From Alphaproteobacteria bacterium (GTDB lineage Bacteria; Pseudomonadota; Alphaproteobacteria; UBA9219; RGZA01): a DNA stretch of 33,585 nt. Positions 15,086-22,708 of the stretch are shown here, piece after piece. Positions within the stretch are counted from its first letter, which is position 1; every line of letters begins with the position of its first letter. Both the position numbers and the translations under genes were made by a program. The stretch covers positions 1 through 33,585 of the forward strand of contig JAKFVN010000045.1 in the NCBI GenBank assembly GCA_021732145.1, written 5' to 3'. The notes beneath the pieces were generated by a model that was given only the letters and a program-made list of their open reading frames with translations, did no database searches and was not told the DNA's origin.

Positions 15086-17320
15086 ATGAGCAATATCATT
15101 CCCAGCCAAACCCGGTTCCGCGTGGGCGGAATGGATTGTGGTTCCTGTGCTATCAAAATTGAAACCGCTGTTCGCCGCATCAGCGGAGTCAGTAACGTGG
15201 CAGTGTCGGCGACGGCAGGCACAATGATCGTCACCCATGATGGCGGCGCCAATATCCAGAAGCCGGTCATCAAGGCTGTGACCGCGTTGGGCTATACGGC
15301 ATCATCCAACTCGCCGGATGGCGAAGCCAATGCCAGCGGTTCCAGCGGCTCTGCGACCCACTCCCACGCGCACGGCAATGCCGCTCACTCGCACGGGCCG
15401 GACGATAAAGATCATGGCGATAAAAATCATGGTGCGCCGCATGATGGGCCGTGGTGGAAAAGTTCAAAGGCGCGCCTGACCATCGGTTGCGGCGCGGCGC
15501 TGGCGGTTGCTTATGTTGTCGCCAAAGCTTTTCCGGCAATTGGTTCGTGGGCATTCATCGCCGCCATGATGATTGGCCTTGTTCCAATCGCGCAGCGCGC
15601 TTTTCAGGCCGCGCGCGCAGGCACTCCCTTTAGCATCGAAATGCTCATGACCATCGCGGCTGTGGGTGCCGTTATTATCAACGCAGCCGAAGAAGCTGCG
15701 GCAGTCGTCTTTCTCTTTTTAATCGGCGAGCTGCTTGAAGGCGTTGCTGCCGGGCGTGCCCGTGCAAGCATCCAGTCGCTGACCATGCTTGTGCCAAAAA
15801 CCGCGCAGATGGAACAGAACGGCATGGTTACAGAAGTTGCTGCGGACAGCCTTGCAATTGGAGCAATTGTGCTTGTGCGACCCGGCGACCGGATTCCTGC
15901 CGATGGCGAGATACTCAGTGGTGAAAGTTCCATCGATGAAGCGCCTGTGACGGGCGAGTCGGTACCTAAACGCAAAGGCACAGGTGACATGGTTTTTGCG
16001 GGTACCATCAATCTGGATGGTGCCCTGCGCGTTCGCGTCACAGCGGCGGCTAGCGACAACACCATTGCGCGCGTTGTGCGGCTTGTGGAAGAAGCGCAGG
16101 AATCCAAGGCCCCAACCGAGCGGTTCATTGACCGGTTCTCGAGCTATTATACACCGCTCGTGCTGGTTATCGGCGCATTAGTGGCTGTTATCCCTCCCCT
16201 GTTTTTTGGCGGCGAATGGAATGGCTGGGTTTATAAAGGCCTTGCCATTCTTTTGATTGGATGCCCTTGCGCGCTTGTCATTTCCACGCCGGCGGCAATT
16301 GCTGCCGGACTTTCATCCGGGGCGCGCCGCGGCCTGCTGATGAAAGGTGGCGCTATTCTGGAGGCTGCCCGCACAATCACCGTGGTCGCTTTTGATAAGA
16401 CCGGCACATTGACCGAAGGGCGGCCCAAAGTCACGGACATCATCGCAATCAGCGCAAGCGAGCAGGAATTATTATCGCTTTGTGCGGCGCTTGAAACCGG
16501 GTCAAGCCATCCTCTTGCCAAGGCTATTCTCGATAAAGCAGCCGCCAATAAAGTGCAGGTTCCAGCCGCTTCGGGGCTGGCCGCGGTGGGCGGCAAGGGG
16601 ATTGTCGGAACCATCAACGGCGTGGAGTATTTTTTGGGTTCCGCCAAGGCCAGCGCGGCGCGAGGCGCAAACCTGGACGCTGTGCGCGAACGCATCGATA
16701 TGCTTAATGATGAAGGCAAGACGGTATCCATCCTGTTGGCTGGCACGAACCTTGTGGGTGGGATTGCGTTGCGCGATGAACCGCGCCCCGATGCAATCGC
16801 CGGGTTGAAATCGCTTTCGGATTCCGGCATCACGATGATGATGTTGACCGGTGATAACCGGCGCACCGCCACGGCCATCGGCAAGCAACTGGGCATAGAG
16901 GTGCGCGCGGAAATGCTGCCCGAGGACAAGCAGCGCGTTGTGAATGAATTGAAATCGTCGGGCAGTATCGTTGCCAAGGTTGGCGATGGCATTAATGATG
17001 CCCCTGCCCTTGCTGCAGCCGATATTGGCATTGCCATGGGTGGCGGCACGGATGTGGCGCTTGAGACGGCGGATGCCGCAATCCTGCATGGTCGTGTTGG
17101 CGATGTGGCGGCGATGATCGATTTATCGCGCCGGACGATGACGAATATTCAGCAGAATATCGTGATTGCATTAGGCCTGAAGGCCGTATTCCTCGTGACG
17201 ACGGTTATGGGCATTACTGGCTTATGGCCAGCCATTCTTGCCGATACGGGTGCAACTGTGCTTGTCACGATTAACGCCCTGCGCCTTCTGCGGCCGGGTG
17301 CTTCGCCTTCGCGCGCGTGA
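15086..17320 (+). CDS. zntA: P1B-type Zn(II)/Cd(II)/Pb(II)-translocating ATPase
   Basis: The 744-residue protein has one heavy-metal-associated domain with GMDCGSC (C18, C21; the Asp before Cys is typical of Zn/Cd/Pb pumps). A His-rich linker follows (residues ~91-118, with at least nine His), then several membrane helices. The actuator loop contains TGES. The transport motif is C393-P-C395 (GCPCALVIS). The phosphorylation site is D437 in DKTGTLTEG, and the hinge motif is GDGINDAPAL (~633). It exports divalent metal from the cytoplasm using ATP. GGAG lies eight bases before the ATG. It is controlled by the divergent MerR regulator through the operator at 15010-15044. Confidence 0.95.
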   Translation: MSNIIPSQTRFRVGGMDCGSCAIKIETAVRRISGVSNVAVSATAGTMIVTHDGGANIQKPVIKAVTALGYTASSNSPDGEANASGSSGSATHSHAHGNAAHSHGPDDKDHGDKNHGAPHDGPWWKSSKARLTIGCGAALAVAYVVAKAFPAIGSWAFIAAMMIGLVPIAQRAFQAARAGTPFSIEMLMTIAAVGAVIINAAEEAAAVVFLFLIGELLEGVAAGRARASIQSLTMLVPKTAQMEQNGMVTEVAADSLAIGAIVLVRPGDRIPADGEILSGESSIDEAPVTGESVPKRKGTGDMVFAGTINLDGALRVRVTAAASDNTIARVVRLVEEAQESKAPTERFIDRFSSYYTPLVLVIGALVAVIPPLFFGGEWNGWVYKGLAILLIGCPCALVISTPAAIAAGLSSGARRGLLMKGGAILEAARTITVVAFDKTGTLTEGRPKVTDIIAISASEQELLSLCAALETGSSHPLAKAILDKAAANKVQVPAASGLAAVGGKGIVGTINGVEYFLGSAKASAARGANLDAVRERIDMLNDEGKTVSILLAGTNLVGGIALRDEPRPDAIAGLKSLSDSGITMMMLTGDNRRTATAIGKQLGIEVRAEMLPEDKQRVVNELKSSGSIVAKVGDGINDAPALAAADIGIAMGGGTDVALETADAAILHGRVGDVAAMIDLSRRTMTNIQQNIVIALGLKAVFLVTTVMGITGLWPAILADTGATVLVTINALRLLRPGASPSRA

Positions 17321-17353
17321 CAATCGGTTGAAGCGGGGGCTGTGGGGTATCGC

Positions 17354-18184
17354 TTAGAACAGCTTCAGAATGGCTTGCTGCAATTGGCCAGAGATGCCCA
17401 GCGATGTGATGCCAAGGGAGTTGCGCGCCTGCAATGCCTGCAAATTTGCGCCCTCCTCGTTCGTATCGGCCAGAATCAGATTATCGGAAGCGGTCTGCAA
17501 GGTGCTGATCAGGTTGGCGGTAAAATCCTGGCGCGTGGTAATAACAGTGGTGTTGTTGCCAAAGCTGGAGGCCGTAGTGCGCAGTTTCGTGAGCGCCGTG
17601 CCAAGCTGCGATACCGCCGTGAGGATGTTACTGTCGGATACGAAACCCGCGGCAGCTATCGCAATGCTCATGCCGTTGGTTGTATCGATGGACAGATTGG
17701 TATTGGTAATCGTGAGTTTCGAGGTGTTGTCTTCGTTAAAGTACACAACCAGGCTGATGGATGTCTGGCCAATCAGGTTTGTGCCATTGAACGATGCGTC
17801 ATTTACAAGCGCGTTGACCTGAACGAGCAAGTCGTTGAATTGAACCGCGAGCACGGAACGCGTTGTGGCATCGGTTGTCTGCAATGCAGCGGTCGTGAGG
17901 CCTTGGGCTTGCTGAACAATCTTGGTGATGCTGTCAATCGCGCCATTCGCCGCTTTCACGGTTTGCAGCGCGTTGGATAGACCGTCTTTTACGTTCGATA
18001 AATCGTTGGCGCGGTTAATAAAGCCAATGCTGGCAAAATAGGCTGTTGCGCCATCCAGTGCGGATGAAATCTTTTTACCGGTCGCGAGGCGAGCTTGGGT
18101 TTGATTCAAAAGGCCGGCGGTTTGTTGCAGCGATAACAAATTGGCGCGTGCGCCTGCGGTCAGTGAAATATTGGAAATCGCCAT
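17354..18184 (-). CDS. fliC: Flagellin, short alphaproteobacterial form
   Basis: The 276-residue protein consists almost only of the D0/D1 core. The N-terminal part (1-135) contains LNQTQARLATGKKISSALDG and helical repeats. A short Thr/Asn/Ser-rich middle (136-185) replaces the large D2/D3 domains. The C-terminal part ends NEEGANLQALQARNSLG... and LQQAILKLF, the typical flagellin tail. AAGGAGAG gives a strong ribosome binding site. No sigma-54 or sigma-28 promoter of good match is visible in the 130-base upstream gap. No other flagellar structural gene is nearby; the next genes upstream are a glycosyltransferase and an FkbM methyltransferase. Confidence 0.95.
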   Translation of the reverse strand: MAISNISLTAGARANLLSLQQTAGLLNQTQARLATGKKISSALDGATAYFASIGFINRANDLSNVKDGLSNALQTVKAANGAIDSITKIVQQAQGLTTAALQTTDATTRSVLAVQFNDLLVQVNALVNDASFNGTNLIGQTSISLVVYFNEDNTSKLTITNTNLSIDTTNGMSIAIAAAGFVSDSNILTAVSQLGTALTKLRTTASSFGNNTTVITTRQDFTANLISTLQTASDNLILADTNEEGANLQALQARNSLGITSLGISGQLQQAILKLF

Positions 18185-18272
18185 CGGTTACTCTCCTTCA
18201 TGCCCAGAGGTGCATGATTGCGAATGAATCATGCCGTTCAGTCATTTCAGCGGTAACACGCAGCGATGTTTA

Positions 18273-18285
18273 TTATCAATGATAA
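18273..18285. repeat. Perfect 13-base palindrome upstream of flagellin
   Basis: TTATCAATGATAA is a perfect odd-length palindrome 89 bases before the flagellin start, in the gap after the glycosyltransferase gene. Its size and position suit a dimeric transcription-factor site controlling flagellin, but no known factor is identified. Confidence 0.35.
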
Positions 18286-18294
18286 AGGATTTGA

Positions 18295-18308
18295 GGAATC
18301 ATGATTCC
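18295..18308. repeat. Perfect 14-base palindrome after the glycosyltransferase
   Basis: GGAATCATGATTCC begins six bases beyond the glycosyltransferase stop on the reverse strand. It can form a short hairpin, but the T-run that follows (tcaaatccttt) is poor. It may therefore be a weak terminator or a second operator next to the palindrome at 18273-18285. Confidence 0.3.
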
Positions 18309-18314
18309 AAACGG

Positions 18315-19442
18315 CTATTTTTTAGTGTTTTTTGTTTCGTTGGGGTACAGCCAATCCTGCTTTTCCTGCTTTAAACGCAGGAATGTTTGGCTGTTTGGAT
18401 TACGTTTCAGAACATCTTCCAGTATGGCGACTGCTTTGTCACGGTTCCACAAATAATGATATACAAAGAATAGCCACTCATAAAACCAATCGCCTTCGTA
18501 AATGGATTTATCATAGATGACATGCACATCGTCGGGCGGTATGGGTATTTCGGCTGCTATCAGCATCATCTTCAGCGCTTCCTTATAGCGCGCGGTATAG
18601 AAATAGACATGCGCGGTATAAAAAAACGGCTCTCTCCACAGCGGGTAATAGGCAATTGCTTTTCCGCCTGCTTCCAATGCTTCGTCATACCGCTGGAGCG
18701 TGATAAGCTTGCGCAGGTAATGCACCATCGTCTGGGAATGCCAGATTTTATCAACATTTCCGCACATGGTGTTGAGGATATGCTCGTAATAAACAGCGCC
18801 TTTTTGCGCATCGGATTCCTGCGCCAGATATGACCAGATACGCACATTGTTTTTGTATTCCTCGGTTTCAACTGCTTTTGACAATATGCGCAGATTGCGC
18901 GTAACGCTGGGTTCGCTAGCGACAATTTTGTTATGAATGATTTTAATATCATTCCTATGCTCGAATTTAAGCTCACCGACATATTTCAGGCATTCGTGAA
19001 TGGGGAATTCAAATGCCAGCCCCTTATTGTTGCGGAATATGCGTTCACGCACTTGCGAAAGCGTGATCTGCCCTTCTGCATTGCGCGCATAGACGTATGG
19101 AAGATAAAGCACATCCCATTCAATGGGTTTTGATTTTAAATCGTTCAGCATTTCTGCTGTTTCTTTGGGTATCATGTCATCGGCATCAAGCCAGATGATG
19201 AAATCCGACGTGCATTTTTCAAGGCCAAAATTACGGGCTTTGGAAAAATCATCCACCCAACCAAAATCGAAAATTTTGTCGGTGTATTTGCGCGCTATTT
19301 CTTTGGTTTTATCGGTTGATCCCGTATCCACGATAACGATTTCATCCGCATAGATGCGCGCAGTTTCCATGAGTGTCGGCAAATGAACTTCTTCATTTTT
19401 GACAATTACGGCGAGCGATAAAGTATGATGTTTTTTTTGCAT
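18315..19442 (-). CDS. GT2-family glycosyltransferase with TPR-like C-terminal half
   Basis: The 375-residue protein has a GT-A domain (1-~190): SLAVIVKNEE at the start, IVIVDTGSTDKT (35-46), DDFSKARNFG (64-73) and the metal-binding DADD (86-89). Then come RIFRNNKGLAF and HECL blocks like those of SunS-type glycosyltransferases. The C-terminal half (~190-370) is helical, with TPR-like spacing (YDEALEAGGKAIAYYP, YKEALKMMLIAAEIP, KAVAILEDVLKRNP). There is no signal or membrane segment, so it acts in the cytoplasm. TPR regions often hold a protein acceptor. As it is adjacent to flagellin, flagellin O-glycosylation is a reasonable but unproven role. Confidence 0.85.
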   Translation of the reverse strand: MQKKHHTLSLAVIVKNEEVHLPTLMETARIYADEIVIVDTGSTDKTKEIARKYTDKIFDFGWVDDFSKARNFGLEKCTSDFIIWLDADDMIPKETAEMLNDLKSKPIEWDVLYLPYVYARNAEGQITLSQVRERIFRNNKGLAFEFPIHECLKYVGELKFEHRNDIKIIHNKIVASEPSVTRNLRILSKAVETEEYKNNVRIWSYLAQESDAQKGAVYYEHILNTMCGNVDKIWHSQTMVHYLRKLITLQRYDEALEAGGKAIAYYPLWREPFFYTAHVYFYTARYKEALKMMLIAAEIPIPPDDVHVIYDKSIYEGDWFYEWLFFVYHYLWNRDKAVAILEDVLKRNPNSQTFLRLKQEKQDWLYPNETKNTKK

Positions 19443-19478
19443 GGCGGAACGGTTTGAAGCGTTGCTCCCAATCTAACG

Positions 19479-19501
19479 TTAACAGTTTACAATCCTGTTA
19501 A
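19479..19501. promoter_or_regulatory. Inverted repeat in the GT2/fkbM divergent gap
   Basis: TTAACAG (19479-19485) and CTGTTAA (19495-19501) form a perfect 7-base inverted repeat with a 9-base spacer, 37 bases upstream of the glycosyltransferase start. The half-sites are one helical turn and a half apart, suitable for a dimeric regulator acting on the two divergent genes. No factor is identified. Confidence 0.35.
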
Positions 19502-19522
19502 TGCAATCAATCCGTAGCCGGA

Positions 19523-19550
19523 TTGCTCTTGCCGTAAAGCGTGTTAGAAT
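19523..19550 (+). promoter_or_regulatory. Candidate sigma-70-type promoter for the fkbM gene
   Basis: TTGCTC (19523-19528) and TAGAAT (19545-19550) are separated by 16 bases and lie about 40 bases before the ATG at 19592. The match is 4 of 6 and 5 of 6 to consensus. The inverted repeat at 19479-19501 lies just upstream, where an activator could bind. Confidence 0.4.
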
Positions 19551-19591
19551 CGGGATTACGCAATAAAATCGATGGAATGTAAGATAGCCGC

Positions 19592-20512
19592 ATGAGCGCA
19601 TATAAGACCAGGCCACGTTATGTGATGGAGCAAATCTCGGCAGTGAAAACACTGCCTGATCCCGAGCGTCCATTTGCCTTTGCTGAGCTGCAAATCGACG
19701 GAAAAATTTTACGTTATTGCATGTCGACGCCCCATTCGCGTTGGCGCGTGAACACGCTGTTTTTAAAGGAGCCCACCACCATTGAATGGCTGCACAGTTT
19801 TAAAGCGGGTGATGTGTTTGTGGATATTGGCGCGAATGTGGGGATTTATACATTATATGCGGGCGTGATTGCCGGCGCGGACGTTTACGCATTCGAACCT
19901 GAATCCCAAAATTATGCCGAGCTATGCCGCAGTATTTTATTAAATGCTGCGCATCAGAAAATTAGCGCGTTCTGCGCCGCGATGAGCGATAAGCCGCTGG
20001 AGATTTCCAATCTGATTTTAAGCGACCCGATGAAAACCGGTTCGTCGTTTAATGATTTTTCTGTACCCAGCCATGAATATGAAGCGGCATCGCGCTTTAC
20101 CCAAGGGTGCATTGCGTTATCACTCGACCATGTGGTGGAAACGAAAGCTGTGCCCATGCCCAAGCACGTGAAAATCGATGTGGATGGGCACGAGAATAAG
20201 GTTGTTGCGGGGATGAAGAACGTGCTGCAAAGCCCTGAATTACGAACGCTTTTGCTGGAATGCGACCCCAAAACGCCAAGCTGCTATCACATTGTGAAGC
20301 ATTTCATTAAATCCGGCTGGGTTTATAATATTGACCAGGCGCGGCTTTCACGTAATGGATTGGCGAGCAAAGAAGCAACCGTACAGGCAATTGAGCAATC
20401 AAGCTTCGCCGGCAATATTGTTTTTGCACGCGATGCGAATGATGTGGCGTTTGCGACAAAGACGCTGGAGCGTTTTAGCGCGGCCGATTTGGAAGCGATG
20501 AAGGTGGCGTAA
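19592..20512 (+). CDS. FkbM-family SAM-dependent methyltransferase
   Basis: The 306-residue protein has SAM motif I in DVFVDIGANVGIYTLYAG (~72-89), an acidic AFEPES after the second strand, and HVKIDVDGHENKVVAGM (~190-206), which are FkbM hallmarks. These enzymes O-methylate sugars or polyketides, often on surface glycans. The gene runs divergently from the glycosyltransferase, and its stop shares one base with the ATG of the next gene, so the two are surely co-translated. Surface or flagellar glycan methylation is the likely role by context. Confidence 0.87.
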   Translation: MSAYKTRPRYVMEQISAVKTLPDPERPFAFAELQIDGKILRYCMSTPHSRWRVNTLFLKEPTTIEWLHSFKAGDVFVDIGANVGIYTLYAGVIAGADVYAFEPESQNYAELCRSILLNAAHQKISAFCAAMSDKPLEISNLILSDPMKTGSSFNDFSVPSHEYEAASRFTQGCIALSLDHVVETKAVPMPKHVKIDVDGHENKVVAGMKNVLQSPELRTLLLECDPKTPSCYHIVKHFIKSGWVYNIDQARLSRNGLASKEATVQAIEQSSFAGNIVFARDANDVAFATKTLERFSAADLEAMKVA

Positions 20513-21249
20513 TGGACTTAGAAGGGCTGAACAGAGGATTACAAGACACTCTCACCCGCCTGAACCGCACACCTGTTAAGCGCGACCCGTTTTCATATCT
20601 TATCTCCGAAGAATTTTTTCCGCGCGAGATGTATGATTTCATCTTCGCCAATTTGCCAACGCAAGACCAGTTTGATGACAGCAAGGCCATTGGCCAGGCG
20701 GTGGATGAATATGCAAAATCTGGCGCGTTGGCGCGGCGCGAATTTCCCCTGCAACCAGCGTTTATTGAGCGTTTAAACCCGCAGCAACGCCCGATTTGGA
20801 GCGCGCTGGCTTCCTTCTTTTCCCATGAGATGTTCTTATCAGTGATGCTGAAGCAGTTATTGCCGCCCGAAATGCTGGAGACGTTGCAGCGCGAGAAATG
20901 GAAATTGGGCCCCAGCGCTAACCTGGTGCAAAGCACTAACGGGTATTATCTGGGCCCGCATACCGACAGCCCGCGCAAGATCCTGACCGGCATTTTGTAT
21001 TTTGCCGAAGATGAGACCCAGCCCGATTTGGGAACGGAAGTTTACGCGGCCGATGATCCGGAACGGATTTCAACAGACGGCGTGCATTTGCCGTATGAAG
21101 GATTTCACAAGGTAGATTATTCGGCGTATCTGCCCAACCGTTTTTTTGCCTTTGCGCGCAGCGATAAAAGCTTCCACGGCTTTCACCGTTTGAATATCCG
21201 CAAGGGCCGCCGCATTATTCTGGATTTCAAATTATTCTGCGAAAATTAA
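20512..21249 (+). CDS. 2OG-Fe(II) oxygenase family protein
   Basis: The 245-residue protein has the HxD iron motif at H150-T-D152 (YLGPHTDSPRK) and a distal His at H222 (or H225) in KSFHGFHRL. Arginines at 230 and 233 follow and could bind 2-oxoglutarate; then comes IILDFKLF. The strands ILTGILYFAEDE between them fit a jelly-roll core. The substrate is unknown, and relatives often sit in glycan or methyltransferase clusters. It overlaps the fkbM stop by one base and meets mpl tail to tail with a four-base overlap. I infer that it acts on the same molecule as the methyltransferase. Confidence 0.75.
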   Translation: MDLEGLNRGLQDTLTRLNRTPVKRDPFSYLISEEFFPREMYDFIFANLPTQDQFDDSKAIGQAVDEYAKSGALARREFPLQPAFIERLNPQQRPIWSALASFFSHEMFLSVMLKQLLPPEMLETLQREKWKLGPSANLVQSTNGYYLGPHTDSPRKILTGILYFAEDETQPDLGTEVYAADDPERISTDGVHLPYEGFHKVDYSAYLPNRFFAFARSDKSFHGFHRLNIRKGRRIILDFKLFCEN

Positions 21250-22661
21250 AGCGGAAACTGCTTTTCCGCAAATTCCGGCACGGTTTTAATCAGCCCGCCC
21301 AAATCGCCGGATGTCAGGAACAGCACCACATCATCCGCCTTTAAATCGCTGGCAATACGCTTCAACGCTTCATCGGGCGCAGTTATCGCCACTGCATTGC
21401 AATTGGCGGCCTTTAACCGCGCCATGATATCCGCATGGCTGGCCTGGTTATGGGTGCCTGCTCCCTGTGATGCGGGCTGGTAGATATAGGTGCGCGCCGC
21501 GCCTTCAAATACATCATCATACCAATGCAGCGTGTCATGGCTGCGCCAGCTAAACGTGTGCGGTTCAAACACCACGACGAGATTGCGTTTGGGAAAGCCG
21601 CGCTTGACGGCGGCGATGGCAGAGCGCGCCTTGTCATAGGATGACCCAAAGCCTTCGTAAATGGGGATGGATGTTTTTTCCGATTTTTTATCAAGGCGGC
21701 GCATCACGCCCTTAAACCCATCAATCGCATGCGCAAAGGCATCAGGTAATACCAGTTTATTGGCAAACACAAAGGCCGCGCAGCCAAGGATGTTTTCAAT
21801 GCTGTGCTCGCCCAATTGCGTGGTCGCAACCCGGCACAGTGTTTTTCCTTCATGCAGGATATCAAACTTGGTTTTATCGTTTTCGCCATAAGCGATAGTG
21901 GCCGCGCGATAATCCCCTTCATGCACGCCGTAAGTGATGACAGGGCGCTTGATGCTGCCCAGCAACTGCTTGCTAAGCGGCCCGCTGGTGGCGGCGATAA
22001 GCGGAGTTTCTTGCGGCAATAACGCCACCAACTGGCGGAATGGTGAAAGGTACGCATTAACTGTCGGGAAGATGTTCACATGGTCATGCGCCAGCGGCGT
22101 AAGCAGCAAATGCCGCGGTTTCAAATGCAGAAATTTGGAACGGTTATCGGTGTTGGATGACGGGTATTCATCGCCTTCAAACACAAACAAATCCCCCTTC
22201 CCTATTTGCGCAGGCGATGACGGGGTGAGTGGCACTGCGCCAATAAAAAACGATGGGTCTAAGCCAGCATCTTGCAAAATATGCGCAAGCAGCGCAGAGC
22301 AGGATGATTTGCCATAGCTGCCCGCAACGACAACCGATGCCTTGCTGGTTGATAATTCGCCAAGTATTTCGGGGAATGACGCAATGCGCTTGCCGGATTG
22401 ATAGGCGGCGGCAACTTCGGCGTTGGTTTCGGGAACCAGCTTCGCGTTTTTGCCGATGACGATTAAATTGACATCTGGTGGAATGTTGCTGGCCGCATAG
22501 GGCGTGCGGCATTCCAGTTTTTCTTTTTCCAGCACGATTGAAATGGGCGGATAAACGGCTTCATCGCTGCCGGTCACGGCCCAGCCCGCATCGCGTAACA
22601 GCTTTGCGGTTGCCGACATTCCAACGCCGCCCAGCCCTATAAAATGTGCCTTTTGTTCCAT
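21246..22661 (-). CDS. mpl: UDP-MurNAc:L-Ala-gamma-D-Glu-meso-DAP ligase
   Basis: I choose the ATG at 22661 (471 residues) because family members start a few residues before the dinucleotide-fold-like GLGGVGMSA. The upstream ATG at 22688 adds an odd basic segment with no ribosome site. The ATP loop is GSYGKSS (~115-121). The block VFEGDEYPSSNTDNRSKF followed by HDHVNIF corresponds to the Mpl hallmark (DEYDTAFFDKRSKF...DHADIF) rather than MurC. Mpl attaches the recovered tripeptide to UDP-MurNAc, recycling peptidoglycan. MurC is the main alternative. It is divergent from mazG. Confidence 0.85.
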   Translation of the reverse strand: MEQKAHFIGLGGVGMSATAKLLRDAGWAVTGSDEAVYPPISIVLEKEKLECRTPYAASNIPPDVNLIVIGKNAKLVPETNAEVAAAYQSGKRIASFPEILGELSTSKASVVVAGSYGKSSCSALLAHILQDAGLDPSFFIGAVPLTPSSPAQIGKGDLFVFEGDEYPSSNTDNRSKFLHLKPRHLLLTPLAHDHVNIFPTVNAYLSPFRQLVALLPQETPLIAATSGPLSKQLLGSIKRPVITYGVHEGDYRAATIAYGENDKTKFDILHEGKTLCRVATTQLGEHSIENILGCAAFVFANKLVLPDAFAHAIDGFKGVMRRLDKKSEKTSIPIYEGFGSSYDKARSAIAAVKRGFPKRNLVVVFEPHTFSWRSHDTLHWYDDVFEGAARTYIYQPASQGAGTHNQASHADIMARLKAANCNAVAITAPDEALKRIASDLKADDVVLFLTSGDLGGLIKTVPEFAEKQFPL

Positions 22662-22691
22662 TGCATTCTGCTTTAGTTTGAATCGCATCAG

Positions 22692-22697
22692 ATTATA
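22692..22697 (-). promoter_or_regulatory. Consensus -10 (TATAAT) facing mpl
   Basis: The complement of 22692-22697 is a perfect TATAAT, placed so that transcription would begin near 22685. That is downstream of, or at, the alternative upstream mpl start codon and about 24 bases before the chosen ATG. No good -35 is seen at 16-18 bases. This supports the shorter Mpl start. Confidence 0.35.
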
Positions 22698-22708
22698 AGG
22701 AAGATTCC

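Noticed and set aside
16231-17049. 272-codon reverse open frame inside the metal ATPase gene
   Set aside because: It lies wholly opposite a gene with complete P-type ATPase motifs and has a low-complexity Ser/Pro/Ala composition typical of antisense frames in GC-rich codons.
17342-17980. 212-codon forward frame opposite the flagellin gene
   Set aside because: The reverse frame is an unmistakable flagellin with a strong ribosome site; the forward frame shows no known motif.
18181-18300. Sigma-54 promoter for flagellin
   Set aside because: A GGCAT...TTCGCA sequence exists on the reverse strand, but the GG-to-GC spacing is 12 rather than 10, so it does not fit the -24/-12 pattern.
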